Below are positions 1 to 5,649 of a stretch of DNA of 6,358 nt, piece after piece. Both the position numbers and the translations under genes were made by a program. The notes under the pieces were generated by a model that made no database searches, was not told the DNA's origin, and saw only the letters and a list, made by a program, of their open reading frames with translations. Position 1 is the first letter of the stretch. Every line of letters begins with the position of its first letter. This stretch comes from Alphaproteobacteria bacterium (GTDB taxonomy: Bacteria > Pseudomonadota > Alphaproteobacteria > RS24). The stretch spans positions 1 through 6,358 of the forward strand of contig JAKMCZ010000237.1 in the NCBI GenBank assembly GCA_022428185.1. The letters are read 5' to 3'.

Positions 1-326
1 CCCTCGCCCGCAGGCTCCATCGCCTCGACAACGATTTGATAGCGCGATTGACCGGCAAACGTTGTCAGCTTTCCGGTCATGATGACTTCCAGCCCCTGTT
101 CGGGCTGCATGGCGAGTTTTTGCGCCGTGCCTTTCCACATCACGCCGGATAAAACCGCTTTATCGTCTTTGATATCGAAATAGACATGGCCTGAAGCCGG
201 AAAAGAGACGCGCCCCAATTCGCCGCGCACCCGCACCCGCCCGAAACTGTCTTCGACCAGCCGTTTGACCTGCCCTGACAGCTCCGAAACCGTAAGTTCC
301 ACAAGATTATCGTCGTATGCGCTCAC
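1..326 (-). CDS. xseA: Exodeoxyribonuclease VII large subunit, N-terminal part (runs off the left edge)
   Basis: This is the catalytic large subunit of exonuclease VII, which with XseB degrades single-stranded DNA to oligonucleotides in repair. The visible 108 codons encode the N-terminal OB-fold DNA-binding domain: a TVSELSG start (residues 12-18), then VRVRGELG (31-38), SGHVYFDIKDD (45-55), VMWKG (62-66) and a MTGKLTTF-type strand (83-90) ending in EAMEPAG. This is the classic order for the family. The start is GTG at 326-324. Reading further upstream in frame meets a TGA with no other good start, so GTG is the only sensible choice; the Shine-Dalgarno sequence is weak. The nuclease domain lies outside the window. 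The gene is divergent from purD, a neighbour pair that I recall from alphaproteobacteria. The identity is secure; only the exact start carries slight doubt. Confidence 0.93.
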   Translation of the reverse strand, partial: MSAYDDNLVELTVSELSGQVKRLVEDSFGRVRVRGELGRVSFPASGHVYFDIKDDKAVLSGVMWKGTAQKLAMQPEQGLEVIMTGKLTTFAGQSRYQIVVEAMEPAGE

Positions 327-437
327 CGTTTTCCGCTCTGCCCTGACCTTTGTCTTTTCTCATGATATGAGTTGTGCTTATCTTCGCACGGTTCGCCAAA
401 CGCGCAAAATTTGACGGGCAAATATCGAGAGACAAAT
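327..437. promoter_or_regulatory. Divergent xseA/purD intergenic region with a small palindrome
   Basis: These 111 bp separate two genes that read away from each other, so they should hold promoters for both. The only structure I can point to is the inverted repeat CTCAT-GAT-ATGAG at 359-371, which could be an operator half-site pair or chance. A purine-rich GAGAGA at 427-432 serves as the purD ribosome binding site. No convincing -35/-10 pair stands out on either strand, so promoter positions are not assigned. Confidence 0.4.
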
Positions 438-1724
438 ATGATGAGTGATAAACGCAATATATTGGTTTTGGGGTCGGGTGGACGCGAACATGCGCTGAGC
501 TGGAAAATTGCTCAAAGCCCGTTGCTCGGCTCTTTATATTGCGCGCCGGGCAATGGCGGCATGGCTGAGATTGCTGAAAACCTCGCCCTCGACATGGCTG
601 ACCATCAGGCGGTGATTACATTCTGCCAAGAAAAAGCGATTGATTTGGTCATCATTGGCCCTGAAGCCCCTTTGGTCGCCGGACTGGCAGATGATTTGAC
701 CGCCGCCGGCATCGCCGCTTTCGGACCGGGTAAAATCGCCGCCCAGCTTGAAGGCTCAAAAGGCTACACCAAAGATTTATGCGCCGAAGCCGATATTCCG
801 ACCGCCGCTTATGGCCGTTTCGACAATGCTTGCGCCGCGCTTGAATATCTCGATAGCCAAAGCGCGCCGATTGTCGTCAAAGCCGACGGGCTGGCGGCGG
901 GTAAAGGCGTGATTATCGCCGAGGACATGAAAACCGCCCGCGACGCGGTTGAAGAGATTTTTGACGGCGCGTTTGGCGACGCCGGTGCCGAATTGGTTAT
1001 TGAAGAATTTATGACCGGCGAAGAAGCCAGCTTCTTCGTTTTATGCGATGGTGAAAACGCCCTGCCTTTGGCAACCGCACAAGACCATAAGCGCGTCGGT
1101 GATGGCGATACGGGCCCCAATACGGGCGGCATGGGCGCTTACTCACCGGCCTCAATCATGACACCGGCCTTAATCGACACGGCAATGGAAAAAATCATTC
1201 ACCCGACATTGGCGGCGATGGCGCGGCGCGGTGCGCCCTATCGCGGCGTTTTATATGCCGGTCTGATGTTGACCGATGATGGCCCAAAACTGGTCGAATA
1301 TAATGCCCGTTTCGGCGATCCTGAATGTCAGGTTTTGATGATGCGCTTAAAGTCCGACATTGTGCCGGTGCTGGAAGCCTCCGCCTCCGGATCAGTGGCC
1401 GAGATGACCCTCGACTGGCACGATGAGATTGCCATGACCGTGGTGATGGCGGCTGCGGGTTATCCGGGCGCTTATGAAAAGGGCAGCACCATTGGCCTTG
1501 AGGCCGTGGGTGACGACATTATGGTGTTTCATGCCGGCACGGCGCGCGCCGAAGACGGCACGATTAGTGCCACCGGGGGGCGCGTTTTGAATGTAACGGC
1601 ACGCGGCAAAACAGTGGCACAGGCGCAGGCAAGCGCTTATGCTGGCGTTGACAAAATTGACTGGCCGCAAGGTTTTTGCCGCCGCGATATCGGCTATCGC
1701 GAAATTGAACGCGAAATGGAATAA
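438..1724 (+). CDS. purD: Phosphoribosylamine--glycine ligase (GAR synthetase)
   Basis: PurD joins glycine to 5-phosphoribosylamine with ATP, the second step of de novo purine synthesis in the cytoplasm. The three parts of the family are present in order. The N-terminal domain has the GSGGREHA loop (residues 12-19). The ATP-grasp domain has KADGLAAGKGV (148-158), the signature from HKRVGDGDTG to GGMGAYSP (217-237) and the metal/ATP-binding VEYNARFGDPE (286-296). A C-terminal domain follows. At 429 residues it has normal length. The reading frame is open further upstream to a TTG at 372, but that 22-residue extension does not look like PurD. GAGAGA at 427-432 favours the tandem ATG ATG at 438/441; 438 is used here and 441 is equally possible. 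The phosphotransferase gene follows after 45 bp on the same strand, so the two may be co-transcribed. Confidence 0.96.
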   Translation: MMSDKRNILVLGSGGREHALSWKIAQSPLLGSLYCAPGNGGMAEIAENLALDMADHQAVITFCQEKAIDLVIIGPEAPLVAGLADDLTAAGIAAFGPGKIAAQLEGSKGYTKDLCAEADIPTAAYGRFDNACAALEYLDSQSAPIVVKADGLAAGKGVIIAEDMKTARDAVEEIFDGAFGDAGAELVIEEFMTGEEASFFVLCDGENALPLATAQDHKRVGDGDTGPNTGGMGAYSPASIMTPALIDTAMEKIIHPTLAAMARRGAPYRGVLYAGLMLTDDGPKLVEYNARFGDPECQVLMMRLKSDIVPVLEASASGSVAEMTLDWHDEIAMTVVMAAAGYPGAYEKGSTIGLEAVGDDIMVFHAGTARAEDGTISATGGRVLNVTARGKTVAQAQASAYAGVDKIDWPQGFCRRDIGYREIEREME

Positions 1725-1732
1725 AAGATTGC

Positions 1733-1748
1733 CCGCGAAACATCGCGG
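1733..1748. repeat. Small hairpin between purD and the kinase gene
   Basis: CCGCGA and TCGCGG form a perfect 6-bp stem around the loop AACA, inside the 45-bp gap. No T-run follows, so it is not a standard intrinsic terminator. It may stabilise the purD message end or be incidental in GC-rich sequence. Confidence 0.4.
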
Positions 1749-1769
1749 CGCATGTGAGGGAGAAGATTG

Positions 1770-2846
1770 ATGAAAGACGAAGGCGTTGAAAAATTCGGCG
1801 GCACAAAAGACGTCGCCGACACGCATAAATTTGAAGAGGCCAATCTGGAAGCCTATATGCAAGCGCATGTGGACGGCTTTGAAGGCCCGTTGGAAGTGCG
1901 CCAGTTCAAGGGCGGGCAATCCAACCCGACCTATCAATTGGTAACGCCGAACAAAAAATACGTTATGCGCCGCAAGCCGCCGGGTAAATTGCTGCCGTCG
2001 GCGCATGCGGTTGACCGTGAATATAAGGTGATTACCGCGCTGGGCTCGACCGGCTTTCCGGTGCCGCGCACTTATTGTCTGTGCGAAGATGAGAGCGTGG
2101 TCGGCACGATTTTCTACATTATGGATATGGTCGAGGGGCGCATTTTATGGGACCCGCTGCTGCCCGATTTTCCGAAAGAAGGTCGCCGCGCGATTTTTGA
2201 TGCGAAAATTAAAACGCTGGCTGATTTGCACAATACTGATTACGAAGCCATCGGGCTGGCCGATTTCGGCAAGCCGGGCAATTATTTCGCGCGGCAAATC
2301 TCGCGCTGGACCAAGCAATATCAACTTTCTGAAACCACTGAAATCAGCAGCATGAACAAGCTGATTGACTGGCTGCCCGGCAATATTCCCGAAGATGATG
2401 CCGTGTCCATCGTGCATGGCGATTATCGCCTCGACAATATGGTGTTGCATGCCGACAAGCCACAGGTCGCGGCAGTGCTGGACTGGGAGCTATCGACGCT
2501 GGGTCACCCGCTGGGCGATTTCACCTATCATTTGATGCAATGGTATATGCCGAGCGATGCGGGCAGCACCAACACGCTGAAAGATTGCGATTTTAACGCG
2601 CTCAACATTCCTGATGCGGTTGAATATACGCGCGCCTATTGTGAGCATACGGGTCGCGACAGCATTGAGAATATGGATTTCTACATCGCCTATAACATGT
2701 TCCGCTTGGCCGGTATTTTGCAGGGCATTGTCGGGCGCGTGCGCGACGGCACGGCCTCTAATGCCCACGCCGCCGCTATGGAAGATCGCGTCAAACCACT
2801 ATCCGATATGGGTTGGGAATATGCGCTAAGGGCAGGGGCGGTATAA
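1770..2846 (+). CDS. APH-fold phosphotransferase of the ACAD10/11 N-terminal kinase type
   Basis: This is a cytoplasmic small-molecule kinase of the aminoglycoside phosphotransferase/choline kinase fold, in the subgroup related to the N-terminal kinase domain of ACAD10/11 acyl-CoA dehydrogenases. Visible elements in order are the nucleotide loop FKGGQSNPTY (residues 46-55), the subgroup-typical MRRKPPG (66-72), HAVDRE (79-84, the helix with the conserved Glu), the catalytic loop HGDYRLDN (216-223, Asp218 and Asn223) and the metal-binding LDWELSTLGHPLGD (237-250, Asp238). The length is 358 residues. ATG at 1770 is chosen because GAGGGAG lies about 7 nt upstream; TTG at 1767 also opens the frame. 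Antibiotic resistance is unlikely. Work on the mammalian proteins indicates phosphorylation of 4-hydroxy acids or their CoA esters ahead of dehydrogenation, and a similar substrate here is inference. An acyl-CoA dehydrogenase of the matching type starts at 6192. Confidence 0.88.
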   Translation: MKDEGVEKFGGTKDVADTHKFEEANLEAYMQAHVDGFEGPLEVRQFKGGQSNPTYQLVTPNKKYVMRRKPPGKLLPSAHAVDREYKVITALGSTGFPVPRTYCLCEDESVVGTIFYIMDMVEGRILWDPLLPDFPKEGRRAIFDAKIKTLADLHNTDYEAIGLADFGKPGNYFARQISRWTKQYQLSETTEISSMNKLIDWLPGNIPEDDAVSIVHGDYRLDNMVLHADKPQVAAVLDWELSTLGHPLGDFTYHLMQWYMPSDAGSTNTLKDCDFNALNIPDAVEYTRAYCEHTGRDSIENMDFYIAYNMFRLAGILQGIVGRVRDGTASNAHAAAMEDRVKPLSDMGWEYALRAGAV

Positions 2847-2930
2847 GCACTTACCGAGCAAAGTGAGGTTTAGTGCGCTTCCAAAGGGGCAATGCGCACT
2901 ATGGCTCATTCCATTTGCCAAGTGCTTATA
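2842..2930. repeat. 11-bp inverted repeat flanking the first repeat unit
   Basis: TATAAGCACTT at 2842-2852 is the exact reverse complement of AAGTGCTTATA at 2920-2930. The left arm includes the TAA stop of the kinase gene (2844-2846). Only the first unit has this pairing, since the equivalent left arm of the second copy (TAGAAACGCTT, 2944-2954) no longer matches. It could form a long stem at the 3' end of the kinase message. No T-run follows, so a Rho-independent terminator is not supported. Confidence 0.65.
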
Positions 2931-3077
2931 GCCTCCGCCACGCTAGAAACGCTTGCCGAGCAAAGCGAGGTTTAGTGCGCTTCCAAAGGGGCAATGCGCA
3001 CTATGGCTCATTCCATTTACCAAGTGCTTATAGCCTCCGCCACGCTAGAAACGCTTACCGAGCAAAGCGAGGTTTAG
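2850..3077. repeat. 102-bp tandem direct repeat, about 2.2 copies
   Basis: Copies occupy 2850-2951 and 2952-3053, with a truncated third at 3054-3077. The two full copies differ at four positions: 2849/2951 (just outside the unit as drawn), 2853/2955 (A/G), 2864/2966 (T/C) and 2917/3019 (G/A). Each unit contains two stems. The first is C(A/G)CTT...AAG(T/C)G with an 8-nt loop (2848-2865, 2950-2967, 3052-3069). The second is TAGTGCGC...GCGCACTA with a 15-nt loop (2871-2901 and 2973-3003). Because 102 is divisible by 3, one frame stays open across the array and looks like a gene, but it has no ribosome binding site and its product only mirrors the repeat. The array begins immediately after the kinase stop codon. 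It is best read as a non-coding intergenic repeat element of unknown function. Confidence 0.9.
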
Positions 3078-3078
3078 C

Positions 3079-3121
3079 GTGCTTAGCACCAGCCGCCGCC
3101 AAAGGCGGCGAGCAAAAGCTC
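3079..3121. repeat. Three adjacent short hairpins
   Basis: Directly after the truncated third repeat copy come GTGCT-T-AGCAC (3079-3089), CGCCGCC-AAA-GGCGGCG (3094-3110) and GAGC-AAAA-GCTC (3110-3121). The middle one is a strong 7-bp GC stem. None is followed by a T-run on either strand, so they are not canonical terminators. They may still be the place where the purD-kinase transcript ends or is protected. Confidence 0.55.
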
Positions 3122-3282
3122 CAAGCCGCCTACAACTGCTGCGTGTAACACCTTTTTCTTGAGCCTGTTATATTTCGAGTGCAATCAGCAGACGGCTGGT
3201 TGCTGGGGTGGTAGCAGTCCCCAAATCCAAGCGGCAAAAAGTGAGCGCATTAGCGTTTTCTCAATTTTTTGTCGTCACAACT
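3122..3282. other. Gene-free stretch without clear features
   Basis: I see no supported gene here. A frame is open from 3208 into the downstream small membrane-protein gene, but the part before 3433 has no ribosome binding site and reads through inverted repeats. Short self-complementary words are present around 3187-3225, for example GGGG/CCCC and TGCT/AGCA, but they compete with one another and do not define a single RNA fold. The area is presumably intergenic and may hold a promoter for the gene at 3433, which I cannot place. Confidence 0.4.
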
Positions 3283-3311
3283 CCGTCATCTCGACTTTGT
3301 CGGGGTGACGG
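3283..3311. repeat. 13-bp-stem inverted repeat (REP-like palindrome)
   Basis: The arms CCGTCATCTCGAC (3283-3295) and GTCGGGGTGACGG (3299-3311) pair along their full 13 positions, with two G-T wobbles as RNA, around the loop TTT. The shape resembles short dispersed palindromes of the GTCAT-CTCGAC-type common between alphaproteobacterial genes. Membership of such a family is inference, because only one copy is visible here. No T-run follows. Confidence 0.6.
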
Positions 3312-3372
3312 CGGAATAAGGCTTTGGCTGAATACGCCGTTAATCTTTCTTGGATTGGTACTGCTAACCCCC

Positions 3373-3400
3373 CCGACGCTTCGATATTTCGAAGCGTCGG
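3373..3400. repeat. 12-bp perfect inverted repeat just upstream of the small membrane-protein gene
   Basis: CCGACGCTTCGA (3373-3384) and TCGAAGCGTCGG (3389-3400) are perfect complements with the loop TATT. Outside the core, TTGGT (about 3355-3359) and ACCAA (3415-3419) extend an imperfect pairing. The element ends 17 nt before the ribosome binding site of the gene at 3433, so it could sit in that gene's 5' leader, or it could be a terminator-like or REP-like element without a T-run. It is the strongest single hairpin in the window. Confidence 0.7.
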
Positions 3401-3432
3401 CTCACGGTAACCGCACCAAGAAGGATAAAAAA

Positions 3433-3717
3433 ATGCGACACCCTCATCAGCCTGAAAGGGCTTTAACCAAGCTTTTGAGAAGCGCGATTATGGTGCTTTT
3501 CTTTCCCTATATCTGCGTCAAAGTTTTTGGCCGATTGGCCGTCAATTACGTTTTGCTCGGCATTGCCATACTGACCCCTGCCGATTGGACTGAGGAAGAA
3601 GAAGCAATGTTACGCAAAAGCATTCGGTCCGGTTCTCACCCGCATGAACTGATATTCACTTTTTGGCAGCGTGGAAAAGATATTGAAACCAAGGCGAAGG
3701 AATTGGAGTTACTTTAA
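3433..3717 (+). CDS. Small membrane protein with SANT/Myb-like C-terminal region, function unknown
   Basis: This is a 94-residue protein I do not recognise as a named family. ATG at 3433 is chosen because AAGAAGGA (3418-3425) lies 7 nt upstream. A longer open frame from 3208 exists, but its extra part crosses two palindromes and has no ribosome binding site. Residues 17-48 are hydrophobic, interrupted by Lys30 and Arg34, which suggests one or two short membrane segments or a hairpin. The rest (51-92) begins DWTEEEEAMLR and continues with a Gly, a Glu-Leu pair, an aromatic-Arg pair and DIETKAKEL. This spacing resembles SANT/Myb-like or GcrA-type helix-turn-helix domains, in which W-T-x-E-E-x-x-L-R opens helix 1 and a K/R-A-K-x-L closes helix 3. 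Nucleic-acid binding is speculative. The stop overlaps that of the convergent gene. Confidence 0.7.
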   Translation: MRHPHQPERALTKLLRSAIMVLFFPYICVKVFGRLAVNYVLLGIAILTPADWTEEEEAMLRKSIRSGSHPHELIFTFWQRGKDIETKAKELELL

Positions 3718-4088
3718 GGGCGAAACAGAAAATACATGAACCCCATCACGGCGATGATGACCGACGTGTTGGAGAGCGCCAGCACATTGAATTTATGATT
3801 GACCATGGCAAAGCCTGTTTTGATACGCCATTCAAGTTTGGCTTCGGCGCGTCGCACATCTTTTTGCACATCATCAATCAATCCGCGCGTTAGCTGCGTC
3901 TGCTCATTCATCTCGCGGTGTAAATCGACACCTACATCGACAATTCGTCCGTCCAATTCACGGCGCAATCCTTCAAAATCTTGACGGTTGACCGGCGCAC
4001 TCGCGCTCGGCGCAGAATAGGCACCCTGCGCCTCTTCAAGGCCACTTTCAGAGGTTTCGGAACCCGACTTATCCTTATCGATCGGCAT
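3714..4088 (-). CDS. Coiled-coil, tail-anchored membrane protein, function unknown
   Basis: This is a 124-residue protein without a recognised name. Residues 1-35 are polar and Ser/Ala/Glu-rich, likely disordered. Residues 36-100 are heptad-like and charged (QDFEGLRRELDGRI, then DDVQKDVRRAEAKLEWRIK), suggesting a coiled coil. Residues about 103-122 (ALSNTSVIIAVMGFMYFLF) form a single C-terminal membrane anchor followed by Arg-Pro, so most of the protein should face the cytoplasm. The overall design recalls DUF1640/Bdr-like small coiled-coil membrane proteins, an impression from architecture only. The start ATG at 4088 has AGGAG 6 nt upstream. It lies 34 bp downstream of rsmD on the same strand, so it is probably the last gene of the rluB-rsmD unit. 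Confidence 0.75.
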   Translation of the reverse strand: MPIDKDKSGSETSESGLEEAQGAYSAPSASAPVNRQDFEGLRRELDGRIVDVGVDLHREMNEQTQLTRGLIDDVQKDVRRAEAKLEWRIKTGFAMVNHKFNVLALSNTSVIIAVMGFMYFLFRP

Positions 4089-4122
4089 GGCCTACTCCTT
4101 TCTTATTCTTGAGCGAACAATA

Positions 4123-4659
4123 TCACGCGCGGGTGAGAAATATCAATTGCGTATCGCCTTTGGTGCGGCGCTCGGTTTCGCCATATCCATCGGGCACAAC
4201 AAAAGCCGTGCGTTTATCTTCCTCCACCACCAAAACGGCATCGGGCGACAGCGCACCATGCAAACGCAGTAACACCGCCTCACTCAGCCCCTGCCCATAA
4301 GGCGGGTCGAGAAACACCAAATCAAACTTACGATTGGCGAAATCGGCTTTGCGTGCGTCCAGCGGCAATAATTTTGTTACCGCCTGTGCGCCGCAAGTCG
4401 CGATGTTTTGCTTAATGGCAGCGCAAGCGGCGCGGTCATGTTCGACAAACAAGCACTGCGCTGCACCGCGCGACAGGGCTTCCAAGCCCAGCGCGCCCGA
4501 ACCGGCAAAGCCGTCAAGCACATGGGCGGCGTCAAAGTCGAGCCGTGCCGCCAGCATGGAAAACAAGGCTTCCCGATTGCGGTCAGTGGTTGGGCGCGTG
4601 GTCTTGCCTTTTGGCGCGATGAGGATTTGTCCGCCCCATTTACCGCTTATCAGACGCAT
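4123..4659 (-). CDS. rsmD: 16S rRNA (guanine(966)-N(2))-methyltransferase
   Basis: RsmD methylates N2 of G966 in 16S rRNA of the small subunit with S-adenosylmethionine. The chosen product has 178 residues and starts MRLISGKWGG, the usual RsmD beginning. It then has APKGKTTRPTTDRNREALF (15-33), the SAM-binding DGFAGSGALGLE (49-60), the acidic strand end VEHD (72-75) and the catalytic DPPY (118-121) typical of N2-guanine and N6-adenine methyltransferases. The reading frame is open well upstream (ATGs at 4668 and 4710), but those residues belong to the overlapping rluB 3' end in another frame and do not resemble RsmD. ATG at 4659 is therefore preferred, and 4668 is the nearest alternative. The ribosome binding site is modest (GGA about 5 nt upstream). 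The 20-bp overlap with rluB points to translational coupling. Confidence 0.93.
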   Translation of the reverse strand: MRLISGKWGGQILIAPKGKTTRPTTDRNREALFSMLAARLDFDAAHVLDGFAGSGALGLEALSRGAAQCLFVEHDRAACAAIKQNIATCGAQAVTKLLPLDARKADFANRKFDLVFLDPPYGQGLSEAVLLRLHGALSPDAVLVVEEDKRTAFVVPDGYGETERRTKGDTQLIFLTRA

Positions 4660-5596
4660 TTTTTCCATCCGGTTTTCGCGGCTTTCGGGTCGCTTTACCC
4701 TTGAAATCATCTCTTTTTGCGCCTTTCGGTTTTTCCTTGAACCGATTATTTGACCGATTGCTCGGCATATTTTTTGACGGGTTTTTGGCTCGACCGGAAG
4801 ATTGACCCTCTGCCTGTTCTTCAATTTTTTCATTGGGAACCGTGCCATCGACAATGGCTTGCCAATTTTTACCAAGCTGCTGGCGCAACACACGGCGCGG
4901 CACTTCTTCCACTTTACCGCTTTCCAAATTGCCCAATTGAAACGGACCGAAGCTCAATCGAATGAGGCGGTTTACTTTCAAATCCAGCGCTTCAAGGACT
5001 TTCTTAATCTCGCGATTTTTGCCCTCACGCAGCGCCATCGACAGCCACACATTGCCACCCTGCACACGCTCCAGCGTCGCCTCGATGGAACGATAACGCA
5101 CACCATCAATCTCAATGCCTTTTTTCAACGCTTTCAGTCGCGCTTCATCGGCTTTGCCGAACGCCCGCACCCGATAGCGGCGCAACCAGCCGGTGGTCGG
5201 CAATTCCAAAAACCGTTTCATGCCGCCATCATTGGTCAGCAGCAGCAAGCCTTCCGTATTAATGTCGAGGCGGCCAACCGCATTGACGCGGGGCAAAGCG
5301 GCGGGCAATTTTTGAAACACGGTCGGTCGCCCGTCCGGATCGCGCTCCGTCGTCACCAAACCGGTCGGTTTGTGATAACGCCAGAGGCGCGGCGGGTCAG
5401 GCTCGCCAACCGGCTTGCCATCGACGGTGATATTGTCCTCGGGCTTGACGTTAAACGCCGGTGTATCAAGCCGCCGCCCATTGACCGAAATGCGCCCGTC
5501 AGCAATCATCCGTTCGGCATCGCGGCGCGAACATATACCGGCGCGGGCCAGCACTTTGGCGATGCGGTCGCCTTCAAATTGAGATGTCTTTTTCAT
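4640..5596 (-). CDS. rluB: RsuA/RluB-family rRNA pseudouridine synthase, probably 23S rRNA
   Basis: This enzyme isomerises a specific uridine in rRNA to pseudouridine. An S4 RNA-binding domain occupies residues 11-60 (RIAKVLARAGICSRRDAER, then ISVNGR). The catalytic domain follows with KPTG (76-79), VGRLDINTEGLLLLTNDG (107-124, catalytic Asp111) and the KNREIKKVLEAL block that closes the family core. Residues 255-318 are an added Lys/Arg/Asn/Ser-rich tail, probably disordered and RNA-binding; such basic tails occur in alphaproteobacterial members. The start is ATG at 5596. TTG at 5602 also opens the frame, and the ribosome binding site is weak. RluB (23S U2605) is the likeliest assignment because the family core is unmistakable and the gene precedes rsmD, but sequence alone does not rule out an RluE/RluF or RsuA target. 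It is the first gene of the leftward cluster and diverges from tadA. Confidence 0.88.
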   Translation of the reverse strand: MKKTSQFEGDRIAKVLARAGICSRRDAERMIADGRISVNGRRLDTPAFNVKPEDNITVDGKPVGEPDPPRLWRYHKPTGLVTTERDPDGRPTVFQKLPAALPRVNAVGRLDINTEGLLLLTNDGGMKRFLELPTTGWLRRYRVRAFGKADEARLKALKKGIEIDGVRYRSIEATLERVQGGNVWLSMALREGKNREIKKVLEALDLKVNRLIRLSFGPFQLGNLESGKVEEVPRRVLRQQLGKNWQAIVDGTVPNEKIEEQAEGQSSGRAKNPSKNMPSNRSNNRFKEKPKGAKRDDFKGKATRKPRKPDGKNASDKR

Positions 5597-5649
5597 AATC
5601 AACTCAACCCTGTAGCATGCGCCGCCCCCGCCATGCTAGTGTCCGCTGC
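5597..5649. promoter_or_regulatory. Divergent rluB/tadA intergenic region
   Basis: Only 53 bp separate the two divergent start codons, so promoters for rluB and tadA must overlap here or extend into the opposite gene. I see no clear -35/-10 pair or strong ribosome binding site for either gene. Two further in-frame ATGs for tadA lie in this stretch (5617 and 5632), so the gap may be even shorter. Confidence 0.35.

Noticed and set aside
1392..2006. 204-codon open frame on the minus strand across the end of purD and the start of the kinase gene
   Set aside because: It is antisense to two well-supported genes, has no recognisable motif and would span their intergenic gap.
1770..2846. Aminoglycoside-resistance phosphotransferase
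   Set aside because: It shares the fold, but the RRKPPG and HAVDRE motifs and the related acyl-CoA dehydrogenase nearby place it in the ACAD10/11-type metabolic subgroup.
2850..3077. CRISPR array
   Set aside because: The units are 102-bp tandem direct repeats without unique spacers, and no cas genes are in the window.
2873..3148. Open frame of 91 codons across the tandem repeat
   Set aside because: It stays open only because the repeat unit is 102 bp, a multiple of three. It has no ribosome binding site, its product merely repeats itself, and the DNA shows base-paired structure instead.
3187..3225. Possible small structured RNA or tRNA-like piece
   Set aside because: Several short complementary words exist, but they are mutually exclusive and no cloverleaf or known RNA motif can be assembled.
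3373..3400. Integron attC site or intrinsic terminator
   Set aside because: The flanking sequences do not fit the attC core-site consensus and no integrase is visible. There is no T-run after the hairpin on either strand.
3208..3432. 75-codon N-terminal extension of the small membrane-protein gene
   Set aside because: It reads through two strong palindromes and has no ribosome binding site, whereas AAGAAGGA precedes ATG 3433 at ideal distance.
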